Virus record (IMG/VR): IMGVR_UViG_3300048924_000213
Location: 1 to 33,488 of that record
Length of the DNA: 33,488 bases
Direction: 5' to 3' (one strand)
Source of the DNA: a virus
Shown: in pieces, positions 7,286-14,421 of the stretch
Layout of the letters: each line of letters opens with the position of its first letter
How positions within the stretch are numbered: position 1 is the stretch's first letter
The notes under the pieces: generated by a model
Databases searched by the model: none
What the model was told of the DNA's origin: nothing
The model's input: only the letters and a program-made list of their open reading frames with translations
Translations under genes and position numbers: made by a program

Positions 7286-7468
7286 ATGGTTGGCGAGCAA
7301 CTCAGCCGAACGCAGCAAAAATGGGCATGTGTGCAATTCATCGCGGAGGTCTCGTTGATCGCGAACTGCAAACCATCGGATCTCAAGCTTGCGCTCACCC
7401 TCATTGCTGACCTTGCGCACAGTGAGAACAATGAACCAGAGGAAAACGTCTTTTATAAGGTCGAGTAA
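7286..7468 (+). CDS. Small SOS-controlled protein of unknown function, candidate antirepressor
   Basis: 60 residues, read from ATG 7286 behind a strong GGGAGGG site, just downstream of the LexA box. The sequence has an N-terminal helix (RTQQKWACVQFIAEV), a conserved-looking NCKPSDLKLALTLIADLAH helix and an acidic tail. I do not recognise it. It is shorter than 186 Tum and I see no DinI-like region. Map position after A, LexA control and a repressor without visible self-cleavage together suggest it may inactivate the CI-like repressor. That role is inference; it could also be a conserved SOS-regulated protein with another task. Confidence 0.7.
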   Translation: MVGEQLSRTQQKWACVQFIAEVSLIANCKPSDLKLALTLIADLAHSENNEPEENVFYKVE

Positions 7469-7508
7469 CATCTAAAGGATGTGATATTCAGCACCACTTA
7501 ACCCTGCA

Positions 7509-7551
7509 AACCTCGTTGGCACGAAGACTCGCTGTTTGTGCCAACGAGGTT
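7509..7551. other. Perfect 14-bp inverted repeat with 15-nt loop
   Basis: Arm AACCTCGTTGGCAC (7509-7522) pairs perfectly with GTGCCAACGAGGTT (7538-7551). No T run follows on either strand, so a classical terminator is unlikely. It lies between the SOS-controlled ORF and cos. It could be a protein-binding site of the packaging region, a processed RNA end, or an mRNA-stabilising stem. Confidence 0.75.
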
Positions 7552-7742
7552 GAACAACTCGCTCCGCGAGGCGTTAGAAAATCCCACTCAGATTACGAAT
7601 ATTCAATTAATTTAGCCACGCATCTATAAGGTGCATGGATCTGCATGTTCTTTTGATCTCCTCAGGATCGCCTCACCGGCCCGCTAGGGACAAGGTTAGA
7701 GGTTTGTTGCAGTTGCATTAAAAACGCCCCATAAAGCGGGCA

Positions 7743-7761
7743 GGCGTGGCGGGGAAAGCAT
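7743..7761. other. cos: Phage cohesive-end site (cos), P2/186 type
   Basis: GGCGTGGCGGGGAAAGCAT lies where the P2/186 cohesive ends belong, after the replication module and before gene Q. It agrees with my memory of the 19-base P2/186 ends, differing from P2 at about two bases and looking like the 186 version. The flank continues TGCGCGC as in those phages. The exact nick positions are taken from the family, not visible here. Terminase M/P would cut here for packaging. Confidence 0.8.
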
Positions 7762-7850
7762 TGCGCGCTCGATAAAAAACAAATATTATTTTTATGTTTA
7801 GGAAATATCCTGTTGGAAGTGAAAATTTTGGTTAAAGGACTAAATTAATC

Positions 7851-9404
7851 ATGATGAAAGGTATAGGGTTGCAAAGCTTTAGAAGTTTTGTCGACAAAAC
7901 GTATGTAGAGCTGAAACCAATCACAGTTTTCGTTGGAAAAAACAGCAGTGGAAAAAGCTCACTTCTTCGAACGTTCCCACTGCTTCGTCAGTCAGTAGAA
8001 GAGAATACCACGGGCCCAATACTGTGGTTTGGGCGCCTTGTTGATTTTGGAGATTTTACAGATGTCCTTTCAAGAAGCTCTGAAAACAATGAAATCACAT
8101 TTAGTTTTTCTCTTTTGCTGGCGCCTGAGTCAATACAAAGATATTCATACTATAGATATAACAGTCTCTCAAAATCTCAAATAGCTATTGACACTGAACT
8201 TACTGTATATTCCAAAGACAAAAAAACGAAAACAAAAACCATAAAAATAATAACTGAAGACACAACTATAATCATTAATCTTGATGATAACGCCAATGTA
8301 AAACTGCAAATAAAATCTAAAGATCGGATTATTGATCGTGAAGGTTTAATAGCACGCAACTTAGGTCAATTTATACCTAACATTCAACTCAAACGTAAAG
8401 ATGAAAGTTCGCCAGCTATTCCAGCATTTTATTACCAGTCAAGAAATGACCGCCCCCTAGAACTATCATTCATCGAATCAGCAACAAAATCTATAAAACC
8501 ATATTTCCATGTTAAAACTGTTATATCCCAAGTTTCAGATACTTTTAAAAAAATAGGATTCGTACCTAAAGATGATGCGCAAACAATTATAAAATTCCTG
8601 TTCAGAGAGCAAAAAACATTTAGTAAAAATTTCGAACATCACAGCACGGAAATAATGGATGATCTTTACCCATCTTTAATTGGTTGGAACATAAACAATT
8701 TAATAGATACAGTGAACTCATCTTTGTCAGAATTTTATAAGAATGTTAAATATATAGCGCCTTTACGAGCCACCTCAGAGAGATTTTATCGATTCCAAGA
8801 TCTTCAAGTAAATGAAATAGATCATACTGGTTCGAACTTGGCAATGCTTCTGAATTCACTAAGGCAAGTAGAAAAAACACGCTTTGAAGAATGGACAAAA
8901 TCAAACTTTGACTTTGTGATTAAAGTTGAACAAACAGGTGCTCATTTTGCTATCCTCATCAACACTGGTGAAGGTAAAGAAAACTATAATATCAGTGACA
9001 TGGGATTTGGTTATTCACAAGTATTGCCAATTGTCACAGCTATTTGGTTGGAAACTGAAAGACGAGTTTTAAATTCTAAAAAACCAATTACATTTATAAT
9101 TGAACAACCCGAATTGCACCTCCATCCATCTTATCAATATAATTTAGCAAAAATATTTGCAAAAGTAATAACTCAAGCAAAAGAGAATAATATTGATTTA
9201 AAGATCATTTTTGAGACCCATAGCCAAACAATGATTGAAGCTTTGGGTGAGTGTATCGAAAACAACATGGGCCTAACCGAAGATGATGTATCTATATTAG
9301 TTTTTGAAAAAAATGAATGTCAGCAGACAGAAGTAAGAAACTCATACTTTGATGATGAAGGATTTCTTCAAAATTGGCCTATTGGATTTTTCTCAGGGAA
9401 TTGA
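7851..9404 (+). CDS. DUF3696/OLD-like ABC-type ATPase, first gene of a putative defence pair
   Basis: 517 residues. Walker A is GKNSSGKSS (about 29-37) inside an SMC/OLD-like N-terminus (LQSFRSFVDKT, then ITVFVGKN). A YIAPLRATSERFYRF segment and an ABC signature-like DMGFGYSQVLP (about 384-394) precede Walker B IIEQPELHLHP (Glu418, Glu421) and an H-loop FETHSQTM. A C-terminal FDDEGFLQNWPIGFF ending is typical of DUF3696 ATPases. The middle (about 90-270) is an insertion domain without recognisable motifs. The next gene starts one base after the stop, so the two proteins are made together. The gene is strongly AT-rich between GC-rich phage genes. OLD, Gabija, PARIS and related systems pair such an ATPase with a TOPRIM nuclease; which one this belongs to is not decided. 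ATG 7854 is an alternative start. Confidence 0.9.
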   Translation: MMKGIGLQSFRSFVDKTYVELKPITVFVGKNSSGKSSLLRTFPLLRQSVEENTTGPILWFGRLVDFGDFTDVLSRSSENNEITFSFSLLLAPESIQRYSYYRYNSLSKSQIAIDTELTVYSKDKKTKTKTIKIITEDTTIIINLDDNANVKLQIKSKDRIIDREGLIARNLGQFIPNIQLKRKDESSPAIPAFYYQSRNDRPLELSFIESATKSIKPYFHVKTVISQVSDTFKKIGFVPKDDAQTIIKFLFREQKTFSKNFEHHSTEIMDDLYPSLIGWNINNLIDTVNSSLSEFYKNVKYIAPLRATSERFYRFQDLQVNEIDHTGSNLAMLLNSLRQVEKTRFEEWTKSNFDFVIKVEQTGAHFAILINTGEGKENYNISDMGFGYSQVLPIVTAIWLETERRVLNSKKPITFIIEQPELHLHPSYQYNLAKIFAKVITQAKENNIDLKIIFETHSQTMIEALGECIENNMGLTEDDVSILVFEKNECQQTEVRNSYFDDEGFLQNWPIGFFSGN

Positions 9405-9405
9405 T

Positions 9406-10518
9406 ATGCTAATTAATATTGAGTCTGTGACACGAGATGATGTTTTGAATGAAAAATTCTCTACTGCTATTGAGAATATACTTCGTTCGTTTGCGGAAAA
9501 TAAGCATTTATTAATAGCTCATAAGGATTTCTTTCACTCAATAATATCTGAAGATAAAGGGATTTTTAGCGCGGCCACAAAAAGTACTGCGAGTGAGGCA
9601 TTAAAGGGGCTTCGTGAGTATAAAGCTGTGCTTGGCTTAGTGTCATTTTACGTTTCAGTTAACTTTAAAATACTTGATAATTCCTTTAAGTGGCTAAGCG
9701 TGGGCGATAACGACAAATTCGAGTGTGGCCCTTTATTTTTCAATGATTCTTCTCAACTACAGAAAACAAAAATTGTCTGTGAAAACCCACTGGACTCTGA
9801 TTTCTTTAACATAATAGCCAAACACTATGCTCAAAATTCTGATCTTTCTCGTTGCGCCATTAATTTCAATCCACTAAATGGCGGTGGCGGGAGCACAAAA
9901 GACATTTTTGACCGAACAGTGAAAAACAACGAAATAACATTTTGTATAGTCGATAATGATAAAATGCATCCTCGAGCACCTTTTGGTGGAACAAGTACGC
10001 ATTTTTTAGGAAGCAAGACTAATAAATCAGGGATGATTAAGATTCTTGATGTCCACGAAATTGAATCATTAGTACCGATTGATACAATTGAGTGCGTTCT
10101 TCAGGAACTAAACCTAATGGGAAGAAAAAAGGCTTCTTTAGATTTCTTCAAAAGATTATGCGAGATTGATGAATCTGCAAAGTTTTACTTTGATCATAAA
10201 AAAGGATTTGATCTTAAAACTGCCTGGGAGCTTGATAATACGCATGGTAATTATTGGCGAAACATTATAAAAAGATTAAAGGTCACTGATGCTTGCGAGT
10301 GCATCAATCTCAAAGAGTGCAAATGCAAACCATCGTGCTTGACTTACGAAGGTTTTGGTGACGGATTGCTTACAAACACCTTAAAATATATACATAAAGG
10401 TAATTTAAGGCAATACAAACCAACGTTGCCCCCACAGCTAAATGACAAATGGCATGATCTAGGAAGAAGTTTTTTTAGCTGGAGCTGTGGACCATACAAA
10501 AGAACAAGAGTTAGCTAA
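9406..10518 (+). CDS. TOPRIM-like protein, second gene of the putative defence pair
   Basis: 370 residues from ATG 9406, one base after the ATPase stop; the in-frame upstream ATG at 9349 is rejected because it lies inside the ATPase gene. Residues about 120-225 follow TOPRIM order: Glu126 in VCENPLDSDFF, a glycine-rich turn (NGGGGS, 158-163), the acidic pair Asp183/Asp185 in FCIVDNDK, and a later acidic helix LDVHEIESLVP (Glu218, Glu220) as in OLD/DUF4435-type nucleases. An N-terminal 110 residues of unknown fold precede it. Near the C-terminus five cysteines fall within 15 residues (297, 299, 305, 307, 311), a probable metal site. Function as the effector nuclease of an ATPase-gated antiphage system is inference; the fold assignment is fairly good but not certain. 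Confidence 0.82.
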   Translation: MLINIESVTRDDVLNEKFSTAIENILRSFAENKHLLIAHKDFFHSIISEDKGIFSAATKSTASEALKGLREYKAVLGLVSFYVSVNFKILDNSFKWLSVGDNDKFECGPLFFNDSSQLQKTKIVCENPLDSDFFNIIAKHYAQNSDLSRCAINFNPLNGGGGSTKDIFDRTVKNNEITFCIVDNDKMHPRAPFGGTSTHFLGSKTNKSGMIKILDVHEIESLVPIDTIECVLQELNLMGRKKASLDFFKRLCEIDESAKFYFDHKKGFDLKTAWELDNTHGNYWRNIIKRLKVTDACECINLKECKCKPSCLTYEGFGDGLLTNTLKYIHKGNLRQYKPTLPPQLNDKWHDLGRSFFSWSCGPYKRTRVS

Positions 10519-10524
10519 AAATAT

Positions 10525-10550
10525 AAGGGGGATTCCCCCCTTTTATTTTT
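10525..10550. terminator. Terminator closing the ATPase/TOPRIM operon
   Basis: AAGGGGG (10525-10531) pairs with CCCCCTT (10536-10542) around a four-base loop, followed by TTTATTTTT. It lies between the rightward ATPase/TOPRIM operon and the leftward Q gene and has A/T runs on both sides, so it may work in both directions. Confidence 0.8.
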
Positions 10551-10565
10551 TAAGTCCAGACTTGG

Positions 10566-11591
10566 CTACAACTTATATACCGAAAATTTGACCACATCAT
10601 CCTGCAACCAATAATTAATCTCTTTAAGCCTCTCTTGCAGAGATGCCAATTCATTCCTCACAAACACCTCCGCAGCCTTCACTACATCACCAAACCCACC
10701 CGTGCTATTGGGCATCATCCCCATCATCTGAGGCGGTACACGATGAGCGCTCATCAAGTCTTCCGCACTCACCTTCTTGATATTAAAAAAATCATCCTTC
10801 GTCGCGACTTCGCTCAGCGGCACGATTTTAATGCCGTCAGCCTTGCCGTTCGGCGCGTAGAAAAAAAGATTCTTAAAATTCCCTAGCCCCTTCGAATCAC
10901 GCATAGCCTTGCGTAGTGCTTCGACGTCGGTACTGCTTTGCGCGGCGTCGGTCACATACATGATGTACCCCGCGTGCGCCCCATTCTGATAATACTTACG
11001 GCGGAACAGCGTCGCTGATTCATTTAGCCAGGCTGAATTGAGTGCACTCAGGTATTCTGGCAGGCCGTACACTTCTTGATTGATATCTGGTTCGAGCAAA
11101 TGAAATACCGAGCCCGGAGCAAACTGATGCGGCTGAGAATCCGATTGCATATACCAGTAGGTGTCATCCTCTACCCCGCGCCGGGTGTATTTTGCCGGTG
11201 ACGTCTCCAGCTTGATCGGCTTGCCTGACAGGCTGACTCGCTTCTCGATAAACGCATTACCGAAGACCAGAAAATCGAGCACGAACCGGCTAAAGTCCTG
11301 CTGTGACAGTAATGGGTGCGGTATGTAGGTCGATGCCAGAATATTACGCTTAACGTAAATCGGTGAGCTGTGGTGTACGGCGGCACGCAGGCTTTTCGCC
11401 AGCCCCGAGAAACTCACCGGTGGCTCGTACCATCGCCCGTTATCGACGCACTCCACGTAATCCAAAATATCGCGCCGGTCGAGCACCGCCGTCGGCTCGC
11501 CGAAGGTGAACGCCTCCATGCTCTGAGCTGGCGCGGCTGGCTGATGTGGTTTTGCGGTATATTGGGCTTTCTTGTTGTGACGTTTGCTCAT
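10566..11591 (-). CDS. Q: Portal protein (gpQ)
   Basis: 341 residues (P2 Q is 344), phage_portal_2 family. It forms the dodecameric ring at the head vertex through which DNA is packaged and to which the tail joins. Characteristic segments are FTFGEPTAVLDRRDILDY, the ILASTYIPHPLLSQQDF region, FLVFGNAFIEK and SAHRVPPQMMGMMP, followed by a C-terminal helix. The start is taken at ATG 11591 (MSKRHNKK) because it overlaps the terminase stop by one base (TGATG) and gives the P2 length; a 28-codon upstream extension is rejected. It is co-transcribed leftward with P. Confidence 0.96.
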   Translation of the reverse strand: MSKRHNKKAQYTAKPHQPAAPAQSMEAFTFGEPTAVLDRRDILDYVECVDNGRWYEPPVSFSGLAKSLRAAVHHSSPIYVKRNILASTYIPHPLLSQQDFSRFVLDFLVFGNAFIEKRVSLSGKPIKLETSPAKYTRRGVEDDTYWYMQSDSQPHQFAPGSVFHLLEPDINQEVYGLPEYLSALNSAWLNESATLFRRKYYQNGAHAGYIMYVTDAAQSSTDVEALRKAMRDSKGLGNFKNLFFYAPNGKADGIKIVPLSEVATKDDFFNIKKVSAEDLMSAHRVPPQMMGMMPNSTGGFGDVVKAAEVFVRNELASLQERLKEINYWLQDDVVKFSVYKL

Positions 11592-13360
11592 CAGTTCCAT
11601 TCCATGATTGAGGATGACGGCTGGCCGCTGGCAGCGGTCAGGGGTTCGTTGATTAAGACGTGCATGGTTGCCCATGCCAAATCGGCGTGACTCGCTTCCT
11701 CGGTGCGACTGGCCTCATAGGTGGCGCTGCGCCCGCTGCTCGTCATAGTTTTACGGATAGACATAAACGACTGCGTGAGATCGGTTGCGCCGACGTCGTA
11801 CTCCAGACAGCCACGTGTGATGGTATCTTTCGCTTTAAGCACCATCGCGGTCTTCATTTCCGGCGTGTAGCGGATTTCACGCGCTGCCGGGTAGAACGAG
11901 CGCACGAGCTGGTAAACGCCCTGACCGAGCCCAGTCGCATCGATTCCGATGTATTCAACGGTGTATTTCAGTGTCAGCTCGCGGATGGATTCGGCCTGCT
12001 GTGCGAAGTCCATCCCTTTCCACTGGTGACGTTCGAGGATGCGGAACTTACCACCGGCAACCACCGGAGGTGCTATAACCACGCACCCTGCGCTGTCGCC
12101 GCGCAGTGATGGGTCGTAGCCAATCCATACCGTGCGGTAACCGAATGGACGGTCGGCAAATGGCGCGACATCCTCCCATTTCTCCAGACTGTCAACCATA
12201 CAGCGCTGTAATTCCTCGAACGGGAAGACCGATGCTTTATCGTCGACGAACTCGCACATAAACAAATTACGGAAGTCATCCGTGCTGTTTTCTTGTTTGA
12301 GTGTGTCGATGTTAAACAGCGTGCATCCCCCGGTGAGCGCATCTTCTATGGTGACAATCTGCCTCCACTGGCCGTCCGGGCAGGCAACACCTTTCGCCAG
12401 TGCCGCGTGTGTGATGTCGATGTCAACACGGTCGCCAGCATTGGCCCGACCACGATTGAACAGTTCACCTGACCAGAACGCATAAGCGCCATGCCCCAGA
12501 GATGAGGGGGTCGAAAAATAGGTCGTGCGCAGATGCTTCTGTGAGGCCATGCCCGAGGCGACTTTTCGCAGTCGCTGGAAGTTGGGGATCCAGAAAATCT
12601 CATCGACGTACAAATCGCCGTTATGACTCTGCGCAGTGTTGGAGTTGGTGCCGAGAAAAATCAGCTTCGCACCGTTGTTACCGATGATGATCGGATCGCC
12701 AGTGAGCTCCACCTCGGCGAGCTTTGCAAATTGGATGATGTACTCGCGGAAGACATAGGCCTGCGTTTTACTGGCCGACAGGAAAATCTGATTGTTGCCG
12801 GTCTTCAGCGCCCTCATTAGCGCCTCACGTGCAAAGTAGAACGTCGCGCCAATCTGGCGGGATTTCAGGATATGGCGGATACGATGTGCCAACCCGGCGC
12901 GATACCAGTCGAGCTGGTAGTCGAATGACTGGTCGAGGAAAACCTCGTCGAGTTTCTCGATGGCTTCGTCGCTGAAGAAATTCTTCTTAGGCTTCTTCTT
13001 CTCACCCTTGTTGCGGTTGGCAACGTTGGGGTTTAAATCCACCTCGTTGCCGGTCTGACCGTAGCGATTGACCCGTGCAAGCCGCTCCATCTGCCGCGCC
13101 AGAAAATCAGCGACCTTGAAATCGTGTGCCGTCAGGTCGGGTTTTGCATAGAGCTGGATCAGCCTCGCTTCGAGCGTAGTTTCGACTCGCGTCAGAGGCG
13201 CTGTCGCTTCCCATTTGTCTCGCTGTTTCCAGCTCTGCACCGTGGGGCGTTTGGTTTGCAACATATCCGAGATTTGTGGCACAGAAAATCCTTGCCAGAA
13301 CAGCAGCGCCGCCTGTCGTCGCGGATCGCTCAGAAGTGTGGTGTCAGTGGTGATGGTCAT
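11591..13360 (-). CDS. P: Terminase large subunit, ATPase (gpP)
   Basis: 589 residues from ATG 13360 (P2 P is 590); an ATG ten codons upstream (13390) is less likely because a GGCGAGG site precedes 13360. It pumps DNA into proheads and cuts cos with M. A phage-type HTH (VPQISDMLQTKRPTVQSW, about 27-44) opens the protein. Walker A-like KSRQIGATFYF lies near 166-176 and Walker B LYVDE near 250-254. An RNase H-like nuclease begins at IGYDPSLRGD (Asp416). The motif set is that of P2 terminase. Confidence 0.96.
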   Translation of the reverse strand: MTITTDTTLLSDPRRQAALLFWQGFSVPQISDMLQTKRPTVQSWKQRDKWEATAPLTRVETTLEARLIQLYAKPDLTAHDFKVADFLARQMERLARVNRYGQTGNEVDLNPNVANRNKGEKKKPKKNFFSDEAIEKLDEVFLDQSFDYQLDWYRAGLAHRIRHILKSRQIGATFYFAREALMRALKTGNNQIFLSASKTQAYVFREYIIQFAKLAEVELTGDPIIIGNNGAKLIFLGTNSNTAQSHNGDLYVDEIFWIPNFQRLRKVASGMASQKHLRTTYFSTPSSLGHGAYAFWSGELFNRGRANAGDRVDIDITHAALAKGVACPDGQWRQIVTIEDALTGGCTLFNIDTLKQENSTDDFRNLFMCEFVDDKASVFPFEELQRCMVDSLEKWEDVAPFADRPFGYRTVWIGYDPSLRGDSAGCVVIAPPVVAGGKFRILERHQWKGMDFAQQAESIRELTLKYTVEYIGIDATGLGQGVYQLVRSFYPAAREIRYTPEMKTAMVLKAKDTITRGCLEYDVGATDLTQSFMSIRKTMTSSGRSATYEASRTEEASHADLAWATMHVLINEPLTAASGQPSSSIMEWN

Positions 13361-13426
13361 TTTTGCCTCGCCGTGATTGATACGGGACAAGGCTAAAGAA
13401 ACAGGAGCAACGAATCGCTAACACCA

Positions 13427-13434
13427 TGTTGTGT
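13427..13434 (+). promoter_or_regulatory. Late-promoter motif TGTTGTGT upstream of O
   Basis: This octamer lies in the 166-bp divergent region between P and O, where P2 has the Ogr-dependent promoters PP and PO. The same octamer recurs upstream of V (20756) and FI (25613), the other late operon starts. The P2 activator site is usually given as TGT-N12-ACA; the ACA half is imperfect here (ACG after 12 bases). Confidence 0.5.
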
Positions 13435-13526
13435 CAGGGATACGCCATCCGCAATCGATGGCGGCTGTAGGGAGGAGTCGGGAAACTAAGCCTGACCCGA
13501 AAACCCAACCTCAGGACACCTGACTC

Positions 13527-14393
13527 ATGGCAAAAAAAGCCTCAAAAATCTCGAAATGGTTTCGCATCGGCGTCGAAGGTGACACCTGCGACGGTCGTGT
13601 CATCAGCGCTGATGATATTCAGGATATGGCCGACACCTTTGACCCGCGTGTCTATGGTTGCCGCATCAATCTGGAGCACATACGCAGTATTTATCCAGAT
13701 GGCCCGTATGCACGCTATGGCGATGTGACCGAAGTAAAAGCTGAGGTCATCGACGATGATTCCTCTCTGAAAGGCAAGCTGGCGCTATTTGGCAAAGTCG
13801 CTCCGCTCGACAACCTCATCGACATGGTGGCGAAAGGTCAGAAAGTTTACACCTCAATGGAAATTCGCCCGAATTTCGCTAACTCCGGCAAGTGCTACCT
13901 CACTGGTCTGGCTGTCACTGATGACCCGGCCAGCCTTGGCACCGAGTATCTCGAATTCTGCAGCCGAGCAACATCGAACCCACTAAACGGCAAGAAAGAG
14001 CAGCCGGGCGACTTGTTTTCTGTGGCAACCCTCGCCGAACTGGAGTTTGAAGAACAGCCCGAAACGCTGCTCAACAAACTGACCGACACCGTGAAAACCA
14101 TTTTCAGCCGCAAGCAACAGAGCGATGACGCACGTTTCGCGGATGTGCATGAAGCGGTGACATCTATTGCCGAACGTGTACAGACCGGTGATGAAGCAGC
14201 CTTAACCCGCTTTGCCGCATTGGAAAACGCGTTCGAAACACTGGAACAAAAACTCGCCGCGCAAGGGGATGAAGCGGCGCAGCAGTTCAGCACGATTAAA
14301 ACCACCCTGGACAAAACCGAAAGCATCAAACAACCGCGTCGCCTGCTGAGCACTGGCGGTGATGTTGCGAATGTGACGCTGACCGACTGCTGA
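13527..14393 (+). CDS. O: Capsid scaffolding protein and prohead protease (gpO)
   Basis: 288 residues (P2 O is 284). The N-terminal serine protease part (FRIGVEGDTCDGRVI, then INLEHIRSIYPDGPYARYGDV) shows Asp19, His51 and Ser110 (VYTSMEIRP) at positions equivalent to the P2 triad Asp19/His48/Ser107. The C-terminal helical part (about 190-275) is the scaffold that assembles gpN into T=7 shells; O cleaves itself, N and L during maturation. It starts the O-N-M-L operon. Confidence 0.96.
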   Translation: MAKKASKISKWFRIGVEGDTCDGRVISADDIQDMADTFDPRVYGCRINLEHIRSIYPDGPYARYGDVTEVKAEVIDDDSSLKGKLALFGKVAPLDNLIDMVAKGQKVYTSMEIRPNFANSGKCYLTGLAVTDDPASLGTEYLEFCSRATSNPLNGKKEQPGDLFSVATLAELEFEEQPETLLNKLTDTVKTIFSRKQQSDDARFADVHEAVTSIAERVQTGDEAALTRFAALENAFETLEQKLAAQGDEAAQQFSTIKTTLDKTESIKQPRRLLSTGGDVANVTLTDC

Positions 14394-14421
14394 TCCAACC
14401 ATTTCAAACAGGATAAAAATA

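Larger units (their letters stand above)
7469..7850. other. 382-bp non-coding region: hairpins, cos, and leader of the ATPase/TOPRIM operon
   Basis: No plausible gene was found. It holds a perfect 14-bp stem at 7509-7551, a second small stem at 7558-7570 (CTCGC/GCGAG), and a P2/186-like cos at 7743-7761. After about 7772 the base composition drops sharply to AT-rich, marking the left border of inserted DNA leading to the ATPase gene. Weak promoter-like AT-rich hexamers exist near 7790-7830, but I could not choose one. Confidence 0.7.

Noticed and set aside
7186-7410. 74-aa ORF overlapping the SOS-controlled ORF in another frame
   Set aside because: It starts upstream of and runs through the LexA box, lacks a ribosome site and has an odd composition; the 60-aa ORF behind GGGAGGG is far better.
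7469-7850. Retron or other non-coding RNA element
   Set aside because: A long hairpin stands beside an ATPase operon, but no reverse transcriptase gene is present; the region is better explained by cos and packaging DNA.
9349-9405. Upstream start extending the TOPRIM-like protein by 19 residues
   Set aside because: It lies inside the ATPase coding sequence; ATG 9406 directly after the ATPase stop fits translational coupling.
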